Source of the DNA: Enterobacteriaceae bacterium
Lineage (GTDB): Bacteria > Pseudomonadota > Gammaproteobacteria > Enterobacterales > Enterobacteriaceae
Direction of reading: 5' to 3'
Length of the DNA: 42,524 nt
Assembly: GCA_031253755.1 (NCBI GenBank)
Contig: JAIRVT010000009.1
Coordinates: 1 to 42,524, forward strand
Shown one piece after another: positions 1 through 8,703 of the stretch (the stretch's first letter is position 1; the number at the start of each line of letters is the position of its first letter). The position numbers and the translations under genes were made by a program. Under the pieces are notes generated by a model. It made no database searches. It was given only the letters and a program-made list of their open reading frames with translations, and was not told where the DNA came from.

Positions 1-1
1 A

Positions 2-718
2 CTTAATGCACTACAGGAACTTGATGTACCTGAAGAGTATCTGGTTGAAGAAAAAATCCAAGGCAGGCTATTACATGTTGATGCAGCAGTATTCCGGCAT
101 AAGATTATCTATCAGGGCATCGGTGCTTACGCCTGTTCATTACTCGCTTCCGATCAAAGTGAACCCCGTCATTTTATCTGGCATACCCTGCTGCCGAACG
201 CGCCAGACAGCCATCGGCTGTTTGAATTTAATCGACAAGTATTGCAGGCATTCAATCTTGAATACGGTTTTACGCATACTGAAATTTTCATAGAAGAAAA
301 TACCAACAATCTCATACTTTGCGAAACCGCATCACGTCCACCGGGTCTCAGGCTATTTGACCTTCATGCGCAAGCCTATCGTAAGCATGTTTTTGATGTC
401 TTTATTGACGCATTAATTTCCCCTGCTTCGATTGACGAAGCGCCTTATTTCCCCATATCGAATACCGATCTCAATTGTATTGGCATGATCATTTTTAACC
501 CACAGATTGGAAAAATTAAATCCATAACACCGATAGAGGAAATGATTGATGAATATGTCATTGAATGGGCGCAATATGCTAAAGTCGGCAGTTACTTTTC
601 TAACACCCATTACACTGAAAAAATGGGATATATTATTTGCTCTGCAAAAAATGAATGTGAATGTCTGAAATATTTAAATAATTACAATAATAAATTCCGT
701 TATACAATCATAGAATAA
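2..718 (+). CDS. ATP-grasp ligase, C-terminal part (5' end outside window)
   Basis: The frame is open from base 2, so the start codon lies upstream of the window; 238 residues are visible. The segment YLVEEKIQGRLLHVD followed by VFRHKIIYQGIGAY is the ATP-grasp pattern of a conserved VEE-x-I-x-G strand before the C-terminal catalytic half. THTEIFI and, 15-20 residues later, LCETASRPPG supply the Mg-ATP-binding glutamates; the last motif matches the E-x-x-x-R-P-x-G signature of carboxylate-amine ligases. Such enzymes activate a carboxylate as acyl phosphate and join it to an amine, so an amide-forming step in the adjacent pathway is likely. The stop is 7 bases before the exporter start, which suggests one transcript. 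Family assignment is firm; the substrate is unknown. The last ~70 residues are AT-rich and less recognisable. Confidence 0.8.
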   Translation, partial: LNALQELDVPEEYLVEEKIQGRLLHVDAAVFRHKIIYQGIGAYACSLLASDQSEPRHFIWHTLLPNAPDSHRLFEFNRQVLQAFNLEYGFTHTEIFIEENTNNLILCETASRPPGLRLFDLHAQAYRKHVFDVFIDALISPASIDEAPYFPISNTDLNCIGMIIFNPQIGKIKSITPIEEMIDEYVIEWAQYAKVGSYFSNTHYTEKMGYIICSAKNECECLKYLNNYNNKFRYTIIE

Positions 719-725
719 GATTAAT

Positions 726-1940
726 ATGATGATAAGATACCTGTTTCTTATTTCTTTATTTATTAATGGTGTTGGTTCAAGTATTCTTGCTGTCGGGTAT
801 CCTTATATATTATTATCTGAGAATACACCAATGACATATTATTATTTAAGTATGGGAATGATATTTTCATTTACCTCTGTTGGTGCTTTGTTATGGGGAT
901 ATAAAATCGATTATTCAACTGATATTTGGCGGTTTCGGATGGTTATATTATTACTGGAGGTTTTTAGTACGTTGTTGCTATTGATATTATTATTTGGGAA
1001 GATTGAGTTTTCGCCTATTATGTTGCTTTTGTTTATTGCATTATTGGAGTTTCTTTTTGCCTATGAAATTCCATGGTCGCGCGTTGCATGGCATGAACTG
1101 AATGATTGGGCAGAGCAACAAGGGAGTAAGCATTTAAATGTTTCTCTCTATATTGTTATCACTACATCGCTGATTTCAGCTCTTGGCCCTGGGCTCGGTG
1201 CTTTACTGGGAATTACTCAGGGAATAGAGACACTTGTGGCGATCAAATTATTCTCTCTATTACCTTATTGTTATGTCTGCTATCTTATGATGGCAATACA
1301 GATAAAACGTACAGCAGAGCAAAAAACTCAGTTATTTGTTGGCGTAAGTGCTATATTTCAACAAAGCTATTATAAGATATTTGCCATTGCTATAGTTTTT
1401 GCAATTTTTTCCAATGCGTTTTTGATGGTGGCACTTCCTGTTGTTGTTATGGGAAGTTTAGCGAAGGAAAGTTATGAATTGGTTACGCTGTTCTATTTAC
1501 TCAGTGCCCTGATACCGATTTTCTGTACCACATTACTCGATAAAACCAATATTGGTAATTGTATTCAACGCTACCCCATTTCAATATTTATGGGAATGTT
1601 TATATTTGGTATTCTGTTTTTTCAACTACAAACATTCTATGTAAAATCATTTTTCTATTTGCTTTATAATATTGCCATAATTTATTTTAATATATTAATC
1701 ACCAAGACTATTTATCAGGAAGCATTGAAAATGCAACAAGGTCGCTTGTTTTCTTTATTTCAGGTAACAATGAATTTTTCATTTCCAATAGCTGCAATCA
1801 CGGTATCTATAGTTCCTGATTCCACTCAATATTTTCTACCCGCAGCTGGTTTTTCTATACTTTTACTGATTGCAATAGCTGTTTATTTAATAATTCAAAT
1901 GAATAAAGTCCCTGTTCCGGTTCATCATTGGCACAGGTAA
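726..1940 (+). CDS. MFS-type exporter
   Basis: 404 residues made almost entirely of hydrophobic stretches, compatible with 12 membrane helices. After the second helix GALLWGYKIDYSTDIWRFRM is a degenerate MFS motif A (G-x-x-x-D-x-x-x-R-x-R). No substrate-specific motif is recognised. It begins 7 bases after the ATP-grasp ligase stop with a poor Shine-Dalgarno, so translation may be coupled; ATG 729 is an alternative start. The gene is visibly more AT-rich than the core genes further right. Its position in a biosynthetic run suggests product efflux or self-resistance in the inner membrane; this is inferred from context only. Confidence 0.75.
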   Translation: MMIRYLFLISLFINGVGSSILAVGYPYILLSENTPMTYYYLSMGMIFSFTSVGALLWGYKIDYSTDIWRFRMVILLLEVFSTLLLLILLFGKIEFSPIMLLLFIALLEFLFAYEIPWSRVAWHELNDWAEQQGSKHLNVSLYIVITTSLISALGPGLGALLGITQGIETLVAIKLFSLLPYCYVCYLMMAIQIKRTAEQKTQLFVGVSAIFQQSYYKIFAIAIVFAIFSNAFLMVALPVVVMGSLAKESYELVTLFYLLSALIPIFCTTLLDKTNIGNCIQRYPISIFMGMFIFGILFFQLQTFYVKSFFYLLYNIAIIYFNILITKTIYQEALKMQQGRLFSLFQVTMNFSFPIAAITVSIVPDSTQYFLPAAGFSILLLIAIAVYLIIQMNKVPVPVHHWHR

Positions 1941-1952
1941 TATTAATAAAAA

Positions 1953-2057
1953 TATATGCAATAAACTTCAAGTTGCTATCCGCAACACGACGCGAAACTT
2001 TATATGTTTCCACGTAAATGGGAAATATCACACGCATATTGAAGTTGGATTGGTATA
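1953..2057. repeat. Degenerate MITE/ERIC-like palindromic element (copy D)
   Basis: Occupies most of the gap between the MFS and aminotransferase genes. It has TATA-type ends, TTCAAGTTGC near the left end, an internal inverted repeat (TTTCC...GGGAAA) and TTGAAGTTG just before the terminal GGTATA. The layout matches the elements at 34219-34312 and 9311-9370. It is decayed, so membership is tentative. Confidence 0.4.
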
Positions 2058-2077
2058 TTGATTGTTAGGATAATAAT

Positions 2078-3226
2078 ATGTCATATTTTAGACCTTATCT
2101 TGGTAATATCAGGATTGCTGATAATGTAAAATCCCGCTTGCAAACCGTTCTTGATAATAAAGCGGTGTTCAGGTATGCCACAGAGAGTCAATATTGCCGT
2201 CAGGCAGAAAGGTTGTTACAAAATATTCTGCATAGCCAGCATACCATTCTGCTGACAAATGGAACTGTCGCGCTCAAAGCGGCCTTACTCGGGCTTAGAC
2301 CCAAAATAGGGCAATGGGTTCTTATTCCTTCTATTTCATTTATCGCAACGGCCAACGCTGTGCTCAGTTGCGGATTAATTCCTGTTCTCGTTGATGTCGA
2401 TGACAATGGCATGATGTCTCCAGGAGCATTAAGCAAAACGATAAATCAAATGGATACCAAACCTCTGGCGGTTATTGCCGTACATCTGGAGGGCGCTGCT
2501 GCTTCAATTGCTGAAATCACCCAAATTTGCCTGCAACATAAGATGCACCTGATTGAAGACTGCGCACAAGCAATGGGGGTGAAATATCAAAATCAGTTTG
2601 TGGGCACATTTGGTGAATATGGCTGTTTCAGTTTTCAGGCCAATAAATTAATCAGCAGCGGTGAAGGGGGTTTACTGATTGCCAAAAATAATTCTTTGTT
2701 CGTCAATGCCTGCATGATGACTGATCACGGTGCTGAACGTACAGCCGAAGGTTACCCGGATTGGAGCAAGAGTATTGGTTTTGGTGATAATAATAAATTC
2801 AATGAAATACAAGCTGCATTGCTGATTAACCAGCTGGAGAATATCGAACAGTATCGTGCTTTATTAACAGAACGGTATCAGGAAATCCTGAAATATTTAC
2901 CTGCTGACTGGGTTACACCACGCCCGGAAGGGACAATACCCGTTTCTGTCTGGTTAAAACGCAGCAAATTACCGAAAAATCGTTTCAATACCGCATTGCT
3001 ATATGATTGGCAAGCTTGGGATCTGGCTAACCATCCGATTATAAAAAACCAGCTTTCTCCCTACGCTGACCGCTTCCCTTGGAGCCGACAAGAAAGTCCA
3101 TTGCCTGTATCAACATTAGAGAATCACGATATCATCGTAAGGGAGCGCATCTGCCTGCCTGTTCCTATTGATAATACTATTTACGAAAATGTCTTACAGT
3201 GGGCTATGGAAGGAAACCTATCATGA
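2078..3226 (+). CDS. DegT/DnrJ/EryC1/StrS-family PLP aminotransferase
   Basis: 382 residues, the usual size for the family. The N-terminal half has the cofactor-phosphate region (LLTNGTVALKAALLGL, residues ~60-75). The centre has IEDCAQAMG, whose Asp contacts the pyridine nitrogen, then FSFQANKLISSGEGG with the Schiff-base Lys and the GEGG loop. These enzymes are soluble and transfer an amino group, usually from Glu or Gln, to keto sugars or keto cyclitols. The start has AGGAT six bases upstream. The stop overlaps the next start (ATGA at 3223-3226), so the two are translationally coupled. The enzyme implies an amino-sugar or aminocyclitol unit in the product; the substrate cannot be read from sequence. 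Confidence 0.88.
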   Translation: MSYFRPYLGNIRIADNVKSRLQTVLDNKAVFRYATESQYCRQAERLLQNILHSQHTILLTNGTVALKAALLGLRPKIGQWVLIPSISFIATANAVLSCGLIPVLVDVDDNGMMSPGALSKTINQMDTKPLAVIAVHLEGAAASIAEITQICLQHKMHLIEDCAQAMGVKYQNQFVGTFGEYGCFSFQANKLISSGEGGLLIAKNNSLFVNACMMTDHGAERTAEGYPDWSKSIGFGDNNKFNEIQAALLINQLENIEQYRALLTERYQEILKYLPADWVTPRPEGTIPVSVWLKRSKLPKNRFNTALLYDWQAWDLANHPIIKNQLSPYADRFPWSRQESPLPVSTLENHDIIVRERICLPVPIDNTIYENVLQWAMEGNLS

Positions 3227-4074
3227 TGTCAGACAAGAACTTCTTTACACGGCTCAACAAAAACAACCTGCCTGTCCGATATGTGCTGGGAGGCTCTTGC
3301 ATCTGTTACGCAAAAGGCGTACCAGCCCGGCTTTCACTGCAAGATTTGCTCGATTCTGTGCTGCCTGCAATCATTGCTTCACAACACAATGCTCCGGTTT
3401 ATCTCTATTTTCAATCTCATGAAGCGATCATGATGGCTGACTTGCTGCATTTTGATCCTCAGCAAGCGAACCACAAAACAATGAGAGAGTGGTTAGAAGC
3501 TGGTATTGTTTATACTTTGAATCAGCTTAATATCCCTTTACCTCCCATTTATTGGGTGGATACCTCCGAAGATAAGATCCGCCGACATATTGAACAATGG
3601 GTTCCCCATATTAAGACGGTGTTGCCAGCTTCAATGCTATATGGACTCTACGCCAAAAAACCGGATGCCACTTACCCACAGGGAACCGGTGAAGAGAAGA
3701 TGATATTGGGTGTGTATTATCGCAACATTACCCTTTATACACCTGAATTCCTCAGCACTGCGCTTGACATACCGTCAGGGCAGGCGCTGTTTGTGGAAAA
3801 TACCACGCAACAAAAAGCAATCCAGATTTACTATCATGCCACCGGACAGAATTGCGATATGTTGCTCTACACACCGGCACCCAATACGCAAGGCAAAGAA
3901 ATGTGTCTGGGCAATAGTAATCATAAAATCGAGTTACGTCTTACAGCAAAACAGATTATGCAGCGTGCCGCTAAACTTGGTCATGACGATTATTATCAGG
4001 CCATCTTAAACCGACATTCTATTGTGGATATCATGCGAGGCTGGCAGTCAAAGGTATCAGGTAATGAAGCATAA
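3223..4074 (+). CDS. Unrecognised biosynthetic protein (weak class I aminoacyl-tRNA synthetase-like layout)
   Basis: 283 residues starting at ATG 3223, which overlaps the aminotransferase stop; AAGGA lies nine bases upstream and ATG 3226 is an equally possible start. No family is confidently recognised. There is no signal peptide or membrane segment, so it is probably cytosolic. The order of elements loosely resembles TrpRS/TyrRS: an early Gly-rich strand (YVLGGSCI), a strand PVYLYFQSHEA where synthetases have the 'iaD.ha' strand, MREWLEAGIVYTL, and a late GKEMCLGNSNHKIELRL where KMSKS would sit. Neither HIGH nor KMSKS is intact, so this is only a hint. The 3' end overlaps the kinase gene by 11 bases. 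The tight coupling suggests it acts in the same pathway. Confidence 0.6.
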   Translation: MMSDKNFFTRLNKNNLPVRYVLGGSCICYAKGVPARLSLQDLLDSVLPAIIASQHNAPVYLYFQSHEAIMMADLLHFDPQQANHKTMREWLEAGIVYTLNQLNIPLPPIYWVDTSEDKIRRHIEQWVPHIKTVLPASMLYGLYAKKPDATYPQGTGEEKMILGVYYRNITLYTPEFLSTALDIPSGQALFVENTTQQKAIQIYYHATGQNCDMLLYTPAPNTQGKEMCLGNSNHKIELRLTAKQIMQRAAKLGHDDYYQAILNRHSIVDIMRGWQSKVSGNEA

Positions 4075-5443
4075 AACTGTTGTGGTGATCAGAGGAACAC
4101 CGGCAAGTGGTAAATCCACAATATGCAATCGCTTAAAAGATGCCATGCTGGCACAGGGGTTAACTGTCTCCTATTTACCGTGGGATACTTTTCATCATTT
4201 TGTTGAACCAAGAACATACCTTACACAAAGGGTCATCATGGAAGATACCCTGCGGTTGTTAAAGGTGGCTGATGATTGCCTTGATGCGGGTAGTGATCTG
4301 ATCATTCTGGATGGCGTATTCATTTATCCTGAAGAACTTAATGCAATTCATTCCTTGTTTACGCGAAAGAATGTTCGAATTCTGCATTATAGGCTCGTTG
4401 CACAGGAATCAACGTTGATTATCCGTAATCAGGCGCGGGCTATAGAAGATCGTTTGCCCGCTTCCCGTATCAGAGAAGTTGCTCAGGATAGTTTGTGGAA
4501 TAACAATCTATCTGATGAAACAGGGTTTGATAGCGCGAAATATTCGCCGGACACTATTGTGGCGTTGATAAGCCAGACTATTATGCAACAATCTGCACCA
4601 ATTGCTGTTTTTGCCAATCCAACCGCCTCACACTGGTGGCATTTGGGAACTGCGTTGCGTTACCCTGAATTAAAGTGTTTTGAATATGTTGATCTGGTTT
4701 GGCAGGAAAGCCTCCAGCAGTGGCAAAGCAATACTTTCTTCGATTTCACGTTTACAGCTCAAGAAGAAAAAGAATTACTCTCTTTTTTAAAGCAGCAACC
4801 TGTTTTATTTAAGTATCTGAATGCGCAATCCCGTGCCTGTTTTCACCTGCATAATTTAGCGCAACAGCATGGTTTACGGTGTCATGAAGAAAACCGATGG
4901 CCAGCGCCCGTTATCAACATACCAGCGAAAACAACAGTGGCCGATTTTTTGAACCAATACTCAACCCGATTAAAGCGCAGCATTAAGAAAGCACGTACCC
5001 ACCGAACCGTTACACGCTACAGTACTTCGGGTCAAATTGAGCAGCTGTGGCAGGATGCGCTATATGTAGACACAAAGGGCTGGAAAATTCTTCAGCAAAG
5101 TGACATGCGCAGCCTGAACCGTGAAGACCTCCAATACCTTCCCGGCCTGTTATCCAAAAGCAACCATTATCATCTGGCGGTCACTTATGACGATAACGGC
5201 ACTCCCGGAGCCTGGTCATTGATGATAAATAACGGTGCAGGCCAATGGTATGCCGCGAAATGGGGTTGTAGCTATCAGGGCAGAGAAAAGTTAATGGGAA
5301 TTAATTGCCTAATTGACCATCTGGATGCGCTCTATTGTCCTTACGCTGGCCTTCAGGTTGATCTATGGGGCAGGGAAAATGAATTCTATGACCAGCTAGC
5401 CAATGAATATATTGAGCGGCTTCATCTCAGGGTCACACCATGA
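4064..5443 (+). CDS. P-loop kinase fused to FemAB/GNAT-like acyltransferase
   Basis: 459 residues from ATG 4064, chosen because the upstream in-frame ATG at 4022 lies well inside the preceding gene and this one begins directly before the P-loop strand. Residues 1-~185 are a small-molecule kinase-like domain: Walker A GTPASGKST at ~11-19, a DTFHH stretch, and ILDGVF as Walker-B-like strand. The fold family includes AAA_33, chloramphenicol phosphotransferase-like and PSTK/KTI12-like kinases. Residues ~200-459 look like the FemAB / 'Acetyltransf_6' family: RLKRSIKKART, a central AVTYDDNGTPGAWSL strand pair, and the terminal LQVDLWGRENEFYDQLANEY, which matches the family's 'D-x-x-G-x-e-x-y-k' ending. 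FemAB-type domains use aminoacyl-tRNA or acyl-CoA donors. The stop overlaps the next start (ATGA). Substrates are unknown. Confidence 0.72.
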   Translation: MKHKTVVVIRGTPASGKSTICNRLKDAMLAQGLTVSYLPWDTFHHFVEPRTYLTQRVIMEDTLRLLKVADDCLDAGSDLIILDGVFIYPEELNAIHSLFTRKNVRILHYRLVAQESTLIIRNQARAIEDRLPASRIREVAQDSLWNNNLSDETGFDSAKYSPDTIVALISQTIMQQSAPIAVFANPTASHWWHLGTALRYPELKCFEYVDLVWQESLQQWQSNTFFDFTFTAQEEKELLSFLKQQPVLFKYLNAQSRACFHLHNLAQQHGLRCHEENRWPAPVINIPAKTTVADFLNQYSTRLKRSIKKARTHRTVTRYSTSGQIEQLWQDALYVDTKGWKILQQSDMRSLNREDLQYLPGLLSKSNHYHLAVTYDDNGTPGAWSLMINNGAGQWYAAKWGCSYQGREKLMGINCLIDHLDALYCPYAGLQVDLWGRENEFYDQLANEYIERLHLRVTP

Positions 5444-6306
5444 TATCTCACGGCAATCGGTTTTCCCCGCAAGAAACAGTGTCTCAGCAAGATATCAATA
5501 TCATGAACTATGGCTGCTCAGTACGGGACTTTTTCCGCGAAGATCTACAATCTGTGTCGACTCATGGCTATTGCCTGCTGCCGGAATGGATATGCCAAAG
5601 CATGGTTGAATCTGTTTACGCAGCCAATTGGCAACCACTCTTCTATCCTGTTTTACCACCAGAGCAGGCCGATATGATTTTGCAGGCGGATATCCAGACT
5701 ATGATGGCAATGCTAAGCCATCGTCCACAACCACGAGCCATACTTTTCGCCCATCCTTTAGGGTATATCGACCCGGGTTGTCTGGAATTTTTGCGGGAAA
5801 TTCAACACAACCACAATATTCATGTATTTCTGGATTTTTCTCAGGGCTATGGAAAGAAAGATTGCTTACAGGAATTACGGCATGTTCATGCCGCTTATTA
5901 TTCTTTCAACGGCAATAAACTTATTCATACCGGTGGTGCATTACGCTTTCGTCTAACAAACAGAGAACATATTCCCTCTTTTGTCAGAAATACTCTTGCT
6001 GTCTTTTATGCTGCTGCTGAAGAAAAATTCACGGCATTAAAAGAACACTTACAATCTCACTTTATTGAAGATGATATCCACGATATCTCGCTGTACACTT
6101 CTTATCAATCAAGTCCTTATCGTACTGTATTAAATTGGGCGCTATGTTCACCCTCCATGCAAGCATTACTTAAACGTCAGGGGCTGGTTCAGCCGTTACT
6201 TGCTGAACCCCGACAAGAAAAAGGGTATTGCAGCTTAAATTATCATCAATGGCGTAAGGAAGTTATGTTGATGTTTAGTTCACCCAGAGTTGAATGGAGT
6301 CAGTAA
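5440..6306 (+). CDS. Short PLP-aminotransferase-like protein
   Basis: 288 residues, about 90 shorter than normal DegT-type aminotransferases. The middle aligns with the PLP core: FLDFSQGYGKKD corresponds to the 'Asp-x-Ala-x-x-x-G' cofactor strand, and YYSFNGNKLIHTGGALRF corresponds to 'FSF-x-x-x-K-x-x-x-x-x-GG', with the potential Schiff-base Lys present. An N-terminal part with the usual phosphate-binding Gly-Thr motif is reduced or missing. It could be a heteromeric partner of the full-length aminotransferase at 2078-3226, a diverged PLP enzyme, or non-catalytic. Start ATG 5440 overlaps the previous stop and the stop is one base before the next start, so it sits inside the coupled block. 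Assignment rests on these two motifs only. Confidence 0.6.
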   Translation: MISHGNRFSPQETVSQQDINIMNYGCSVRDFFREDLQSVSTHGYCLLPEWICQSMVESVYAANWQPLFYPVLPPEQADMILQADIQTMMAMLSHRPQPRAILFAHPLGYIDPGCLEFLREIQHNHNIHVFLDFSQGYGKKDCLQELRHVHAAYYSFNGNKLIHTGGALRFRLTNREHIPSFVRNTLAVFYAAAEEKFTALKEHLQSHFIEDDIHDISLYTSYQSSPYRTVLNWALCSPSMQALLKRQGLVQPLLAEPRQEKGYCSLNYHQWRKEVMLMFSSPRVEWSQ

Positions 6307-6307
6307 A

Positions 6308-7393
6308 ATGTTAGAACTCAAACAAGTTACCCCTCAATCTCCCTTGTGGAATTCATTTCTTCATCTTTATGGAGAATATTTTCAGCGCCATTGGCCAGAA
6401 GTCTTCGGGGGTCAGCCAGAAGAGTCGATTGCAAAGGAAAATCATATCATTCTTGAGCAACGCATCCTGCAAGGTGACAGAGGGTTATTTTTGTTGCTAA
6501 ATGGCGAAAAATCAGCGGGGTTAGCCAATGTATATCTTGAGCGGGAAGAAAAAGTCACCTTGAATATTGCTGAATTTTATATTAAGGATGAATACCAACG
6601 CCGGAAGCTGGGTTATGGATTATGGCATGCCATGCTGCAATGGGGACGTCGCCACGGCGCCACTCGTGTTCATCTGGAGACAGATATCGGCAAAAATGCC
6701 AACTTTTTTTGGCAATCACATGGGCTTTCAAGCTATCAGGTAGAGGAACGCATACACTACGATGGTTCTATTCCTCCTCTAAAGATACTCTGGATCAGGC
6801 ATGGGCAAATTATTCCGCTTGATCATCTTGATTACTGCCCTGAAGATAATTTGATCGCTCTTGATGCCGCGTCAATCAAACAGGCTGAAGATATTGGCAG
6901 GCGCATATTACCGAAACTGCCGGGACAAAACATTTATACCTCACCTCAACGCCGGGCACTTGAAACCGCAAAAGCACTCATCTCAGCGTGCAAATCTTGT
7001 TCAATACAAGAACGTGATGCGCTTTGTGAATTCTTTCCAGAAGAACTTATTGGCATGAAACTGGCCGATATTCCGCAACGTTATGGGGAAGATTATGCTT
7101 ATCGGTTATTGCATACTCCCCTTGATTTACCTTTCAACGATTCAGAACAGGTGATGGACGCGGTTGATAGAGTCCATCGCTTTCTTATGCAAATTGGTGA
7201 TGAGCTTTCAATGTCTTCTATGCGAATTATTATCTCCCATCAAAATCTGCATAACATATTCTTGGCTCATTTAATGACAGATGATCTCAATCTTTCTGGA
7301 CGATTGCATCTTAATTATCTACATGGCAGTACTTTTTTATACTGTCCTTATACTAAACAATTTGATATAGAAAATATAAACATTCCTTTATGA
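6308..7393 (+). CDS. GNAT acetyltransferase-histidine phosphatase fusion
   Basis: 361 residues. ATG 6308 follows the previous stop by one base with TGGAG ten bases upstream; the in-frame ATG at 6290 is less likely. Residues ~1-150 are a GNAT fold: strand EFYIKDEYQRRKLGYGLWHAM contains the acetyl-CoA loop (R-R-K-L-G-Y-G) and NANFFWQSHGL is the usual C-terminal 'a..fY...GF' segment. Residues ~158-361 are a histidine phosphatase: LWIRHGQ with the catalytic His at ~165, YTSPQRRALETA, and a late IIISHQNLHN providing the second His. All expected catalytic positions appear present. A plausible role is N- or O-acylation plus removal of a phosphate from a pathway intermediate. The fusion itself is unusual. 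Confidence 0.78.
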   Translation: MLELKQVTPQSPLWNSFLHLYGEYFQRHWPEVFGGQPEESIAKENHIILEQRILQGDRGLFLLLNGEKSAGLANVYLEREEKVTLNIAEFYIKDEYQRRKLGYGLWHAMLQWGRRHGATRVHLETDIGKNANFFWQSHGLSSYQVEERIHYDGSIPPLKILWIRHGQIIPLDHLDYCPEDNLIALDAASIKQAEDIGRRILPKLPGQNIYTSPQRRALETAKALISACKSCSIQERDALCEFFPEELIGMKLADIPQRYGEDYAYRLLHTPLDLPFNDSEQVMDAVDRVHRFLMQIGDELSMSSMRIIISHQNLHNIFLAHLMTDDLNLSGRLHLNYLHGSTFLYCPYTKQFDIENINIPL

Positions 7394-7402
7394 GAGAATA
7401 AT

Positions 7403-8563
7403 ATGTTAAAAAATATTCCTTATATTATTTTTGACGCCGATCCATTTTGTTTTGGACCAATATCCACCACATTAAATGTGGTGGAAAAATTAAGGCAGCG
7501 AAATAAATTAATATCGGACACTAAATTTATTTTATTAGGCACTCTCACTTCTTCTCAATTAGGTCAAAAATCTGGCCTGTTTCATGATATTTATGAATGT
7601 GATACCACTTCGGCTACAGACCTTTCCCGCTATTCTGAACTTATTGAAAATGCAAACTTATATATCAGCAATACTAACCCTAATTCGATTGATTTTGTTG
7701 CAAAGTTTGACACACCCATTATCTACATCGATACTCTATTTTGGATGTGGGATAATCTTCATGTCGATCTGCGCCAAACTGAAAAAACATTTATTCAGAA
7801 CTTTCATGGCATAGAGCGAAATATTAAACGATGCCGTGATAAACTTGGCAATTATCAAATCATTCCTCCAATTCTTCATAATTCCCTACAACAATTCATA
7901 AAAGATGAACCTAATCAAGAAGGTATATTAATTACTCTTGGTGGTATTGATACCGTCTACGCCGATACAACCGATTTTTATTACCATTTTCTCGAAGAGT
8001 TATTGTCTATTCCTCAGCTGCAAAATGAAACCAACATGACTATTGCTGGTGGAGGTAAAACGATTGTAAATCTGGCAGCAAGATTTGCGCAAACGCATCC
8101 TCACATCCATATTGGTTGTTTTGCCAGACATGAATTTCTGCAAAAATTGCGCAGTGCTCGTAAGGTATTAGCTAATCCGGGGCTGACAACATTTTATGAA
8201 TGTATTGCTCTCAATAAAGATGTTTTCTTTTTACCACCACAAAACTATAGTCAACAATTACAATTAGATGTATATCTACAGCATTATTATAGTCCTGAAT
8301 ACGGTTTCTTATGGCAACCGGAATACGGTTATCCTGATATTCCCTCATACCTGCCGGAGAAAGAGGGTTTAGCGTTAATTAAAGAATCCAATAACTTATT
8401 TATTAATAATCCTACAGAAAGAAAACGGGCTATGGATAAGATAAGCCAATTTCTGGTAAATGAGAACAAAAGCGCTCATTATTGTTGTGATATTTTACAA
8501 AATAATTCATGTGATATTATTGTTGATTATATTGAAAGTAGAGTTATCAATCAAAAATTATAA
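7403..8563 (+). CDS. Putative GT-B-fold glycosyltransferase
   Basis: 386 residues, AT-rich. The N-terminus FDADPFCFGPISTTLNVVEKL has the early Gly-Pro and following helix of a GT-B N-domain. The C-terminal half starts with GILITLGG (~residue 174), then MTIAGGGKT, HIHIGCFARHEFLQKL and ANPGLTTFYECIALNKDVFFLPP. That is the donor-binding pattern of MurG/UGT/PseG-like enzymes (G-G-x-x-T-x-x-E). No signal peptide or membrane segment is seen, so it is probably cytosolic. It starts 9 bases after the fusion gene stop. Sugar transfer to the pathway scaffold is the obvious reading; donor and acceptor are not predictable. A related nucleotide-sugar hydrolase is possible. Confidence 0.62.
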   Translation: MLKNIPYIIFDADPFCFGPISTTLNVVEKLRQRNKLISDTKFILLGTLTSSQLGQKSGLFHDIYECDTTSATDLSRYSELIENANLYISNTNPNSIDFVAKFDTPIIYIDTLFWMWDNLHVDLRQTEKTFIQNFHGIERNIKRCRDKLGNYQIIPPILHNSLQQFIKDEPNQEGILITLGGIDTVYADTTDFYYHFLEELLSIPQLQNETNMTIAGGGKTIVNLAARFAQTHPHIHIGCFARHEFLQKLRSARKVLANPGLTTFYECIALNKDVFFLPPQNYSQQLQLDVYLQHYYSPEYGFLWQPEYGYPDIPSYLPEKEGLALIKESNNLFINNPTERKRAMDKISQFLVNENKSAHYCCDILQNNSCDIIVDYIESRVINQKL

Positions 8564-8703
8564 TTCAGTATCATATTTTAAATATAGCATAATAATGTTT
8601 ATGTGATTTATTTAAATAATGGTTCTATAACTTCTGTATAAAGAAATAAATATTGTCATCTATTCAAAAAATATTAAAACTTATCTCAATAAGAGGCGAA
8701 CCT

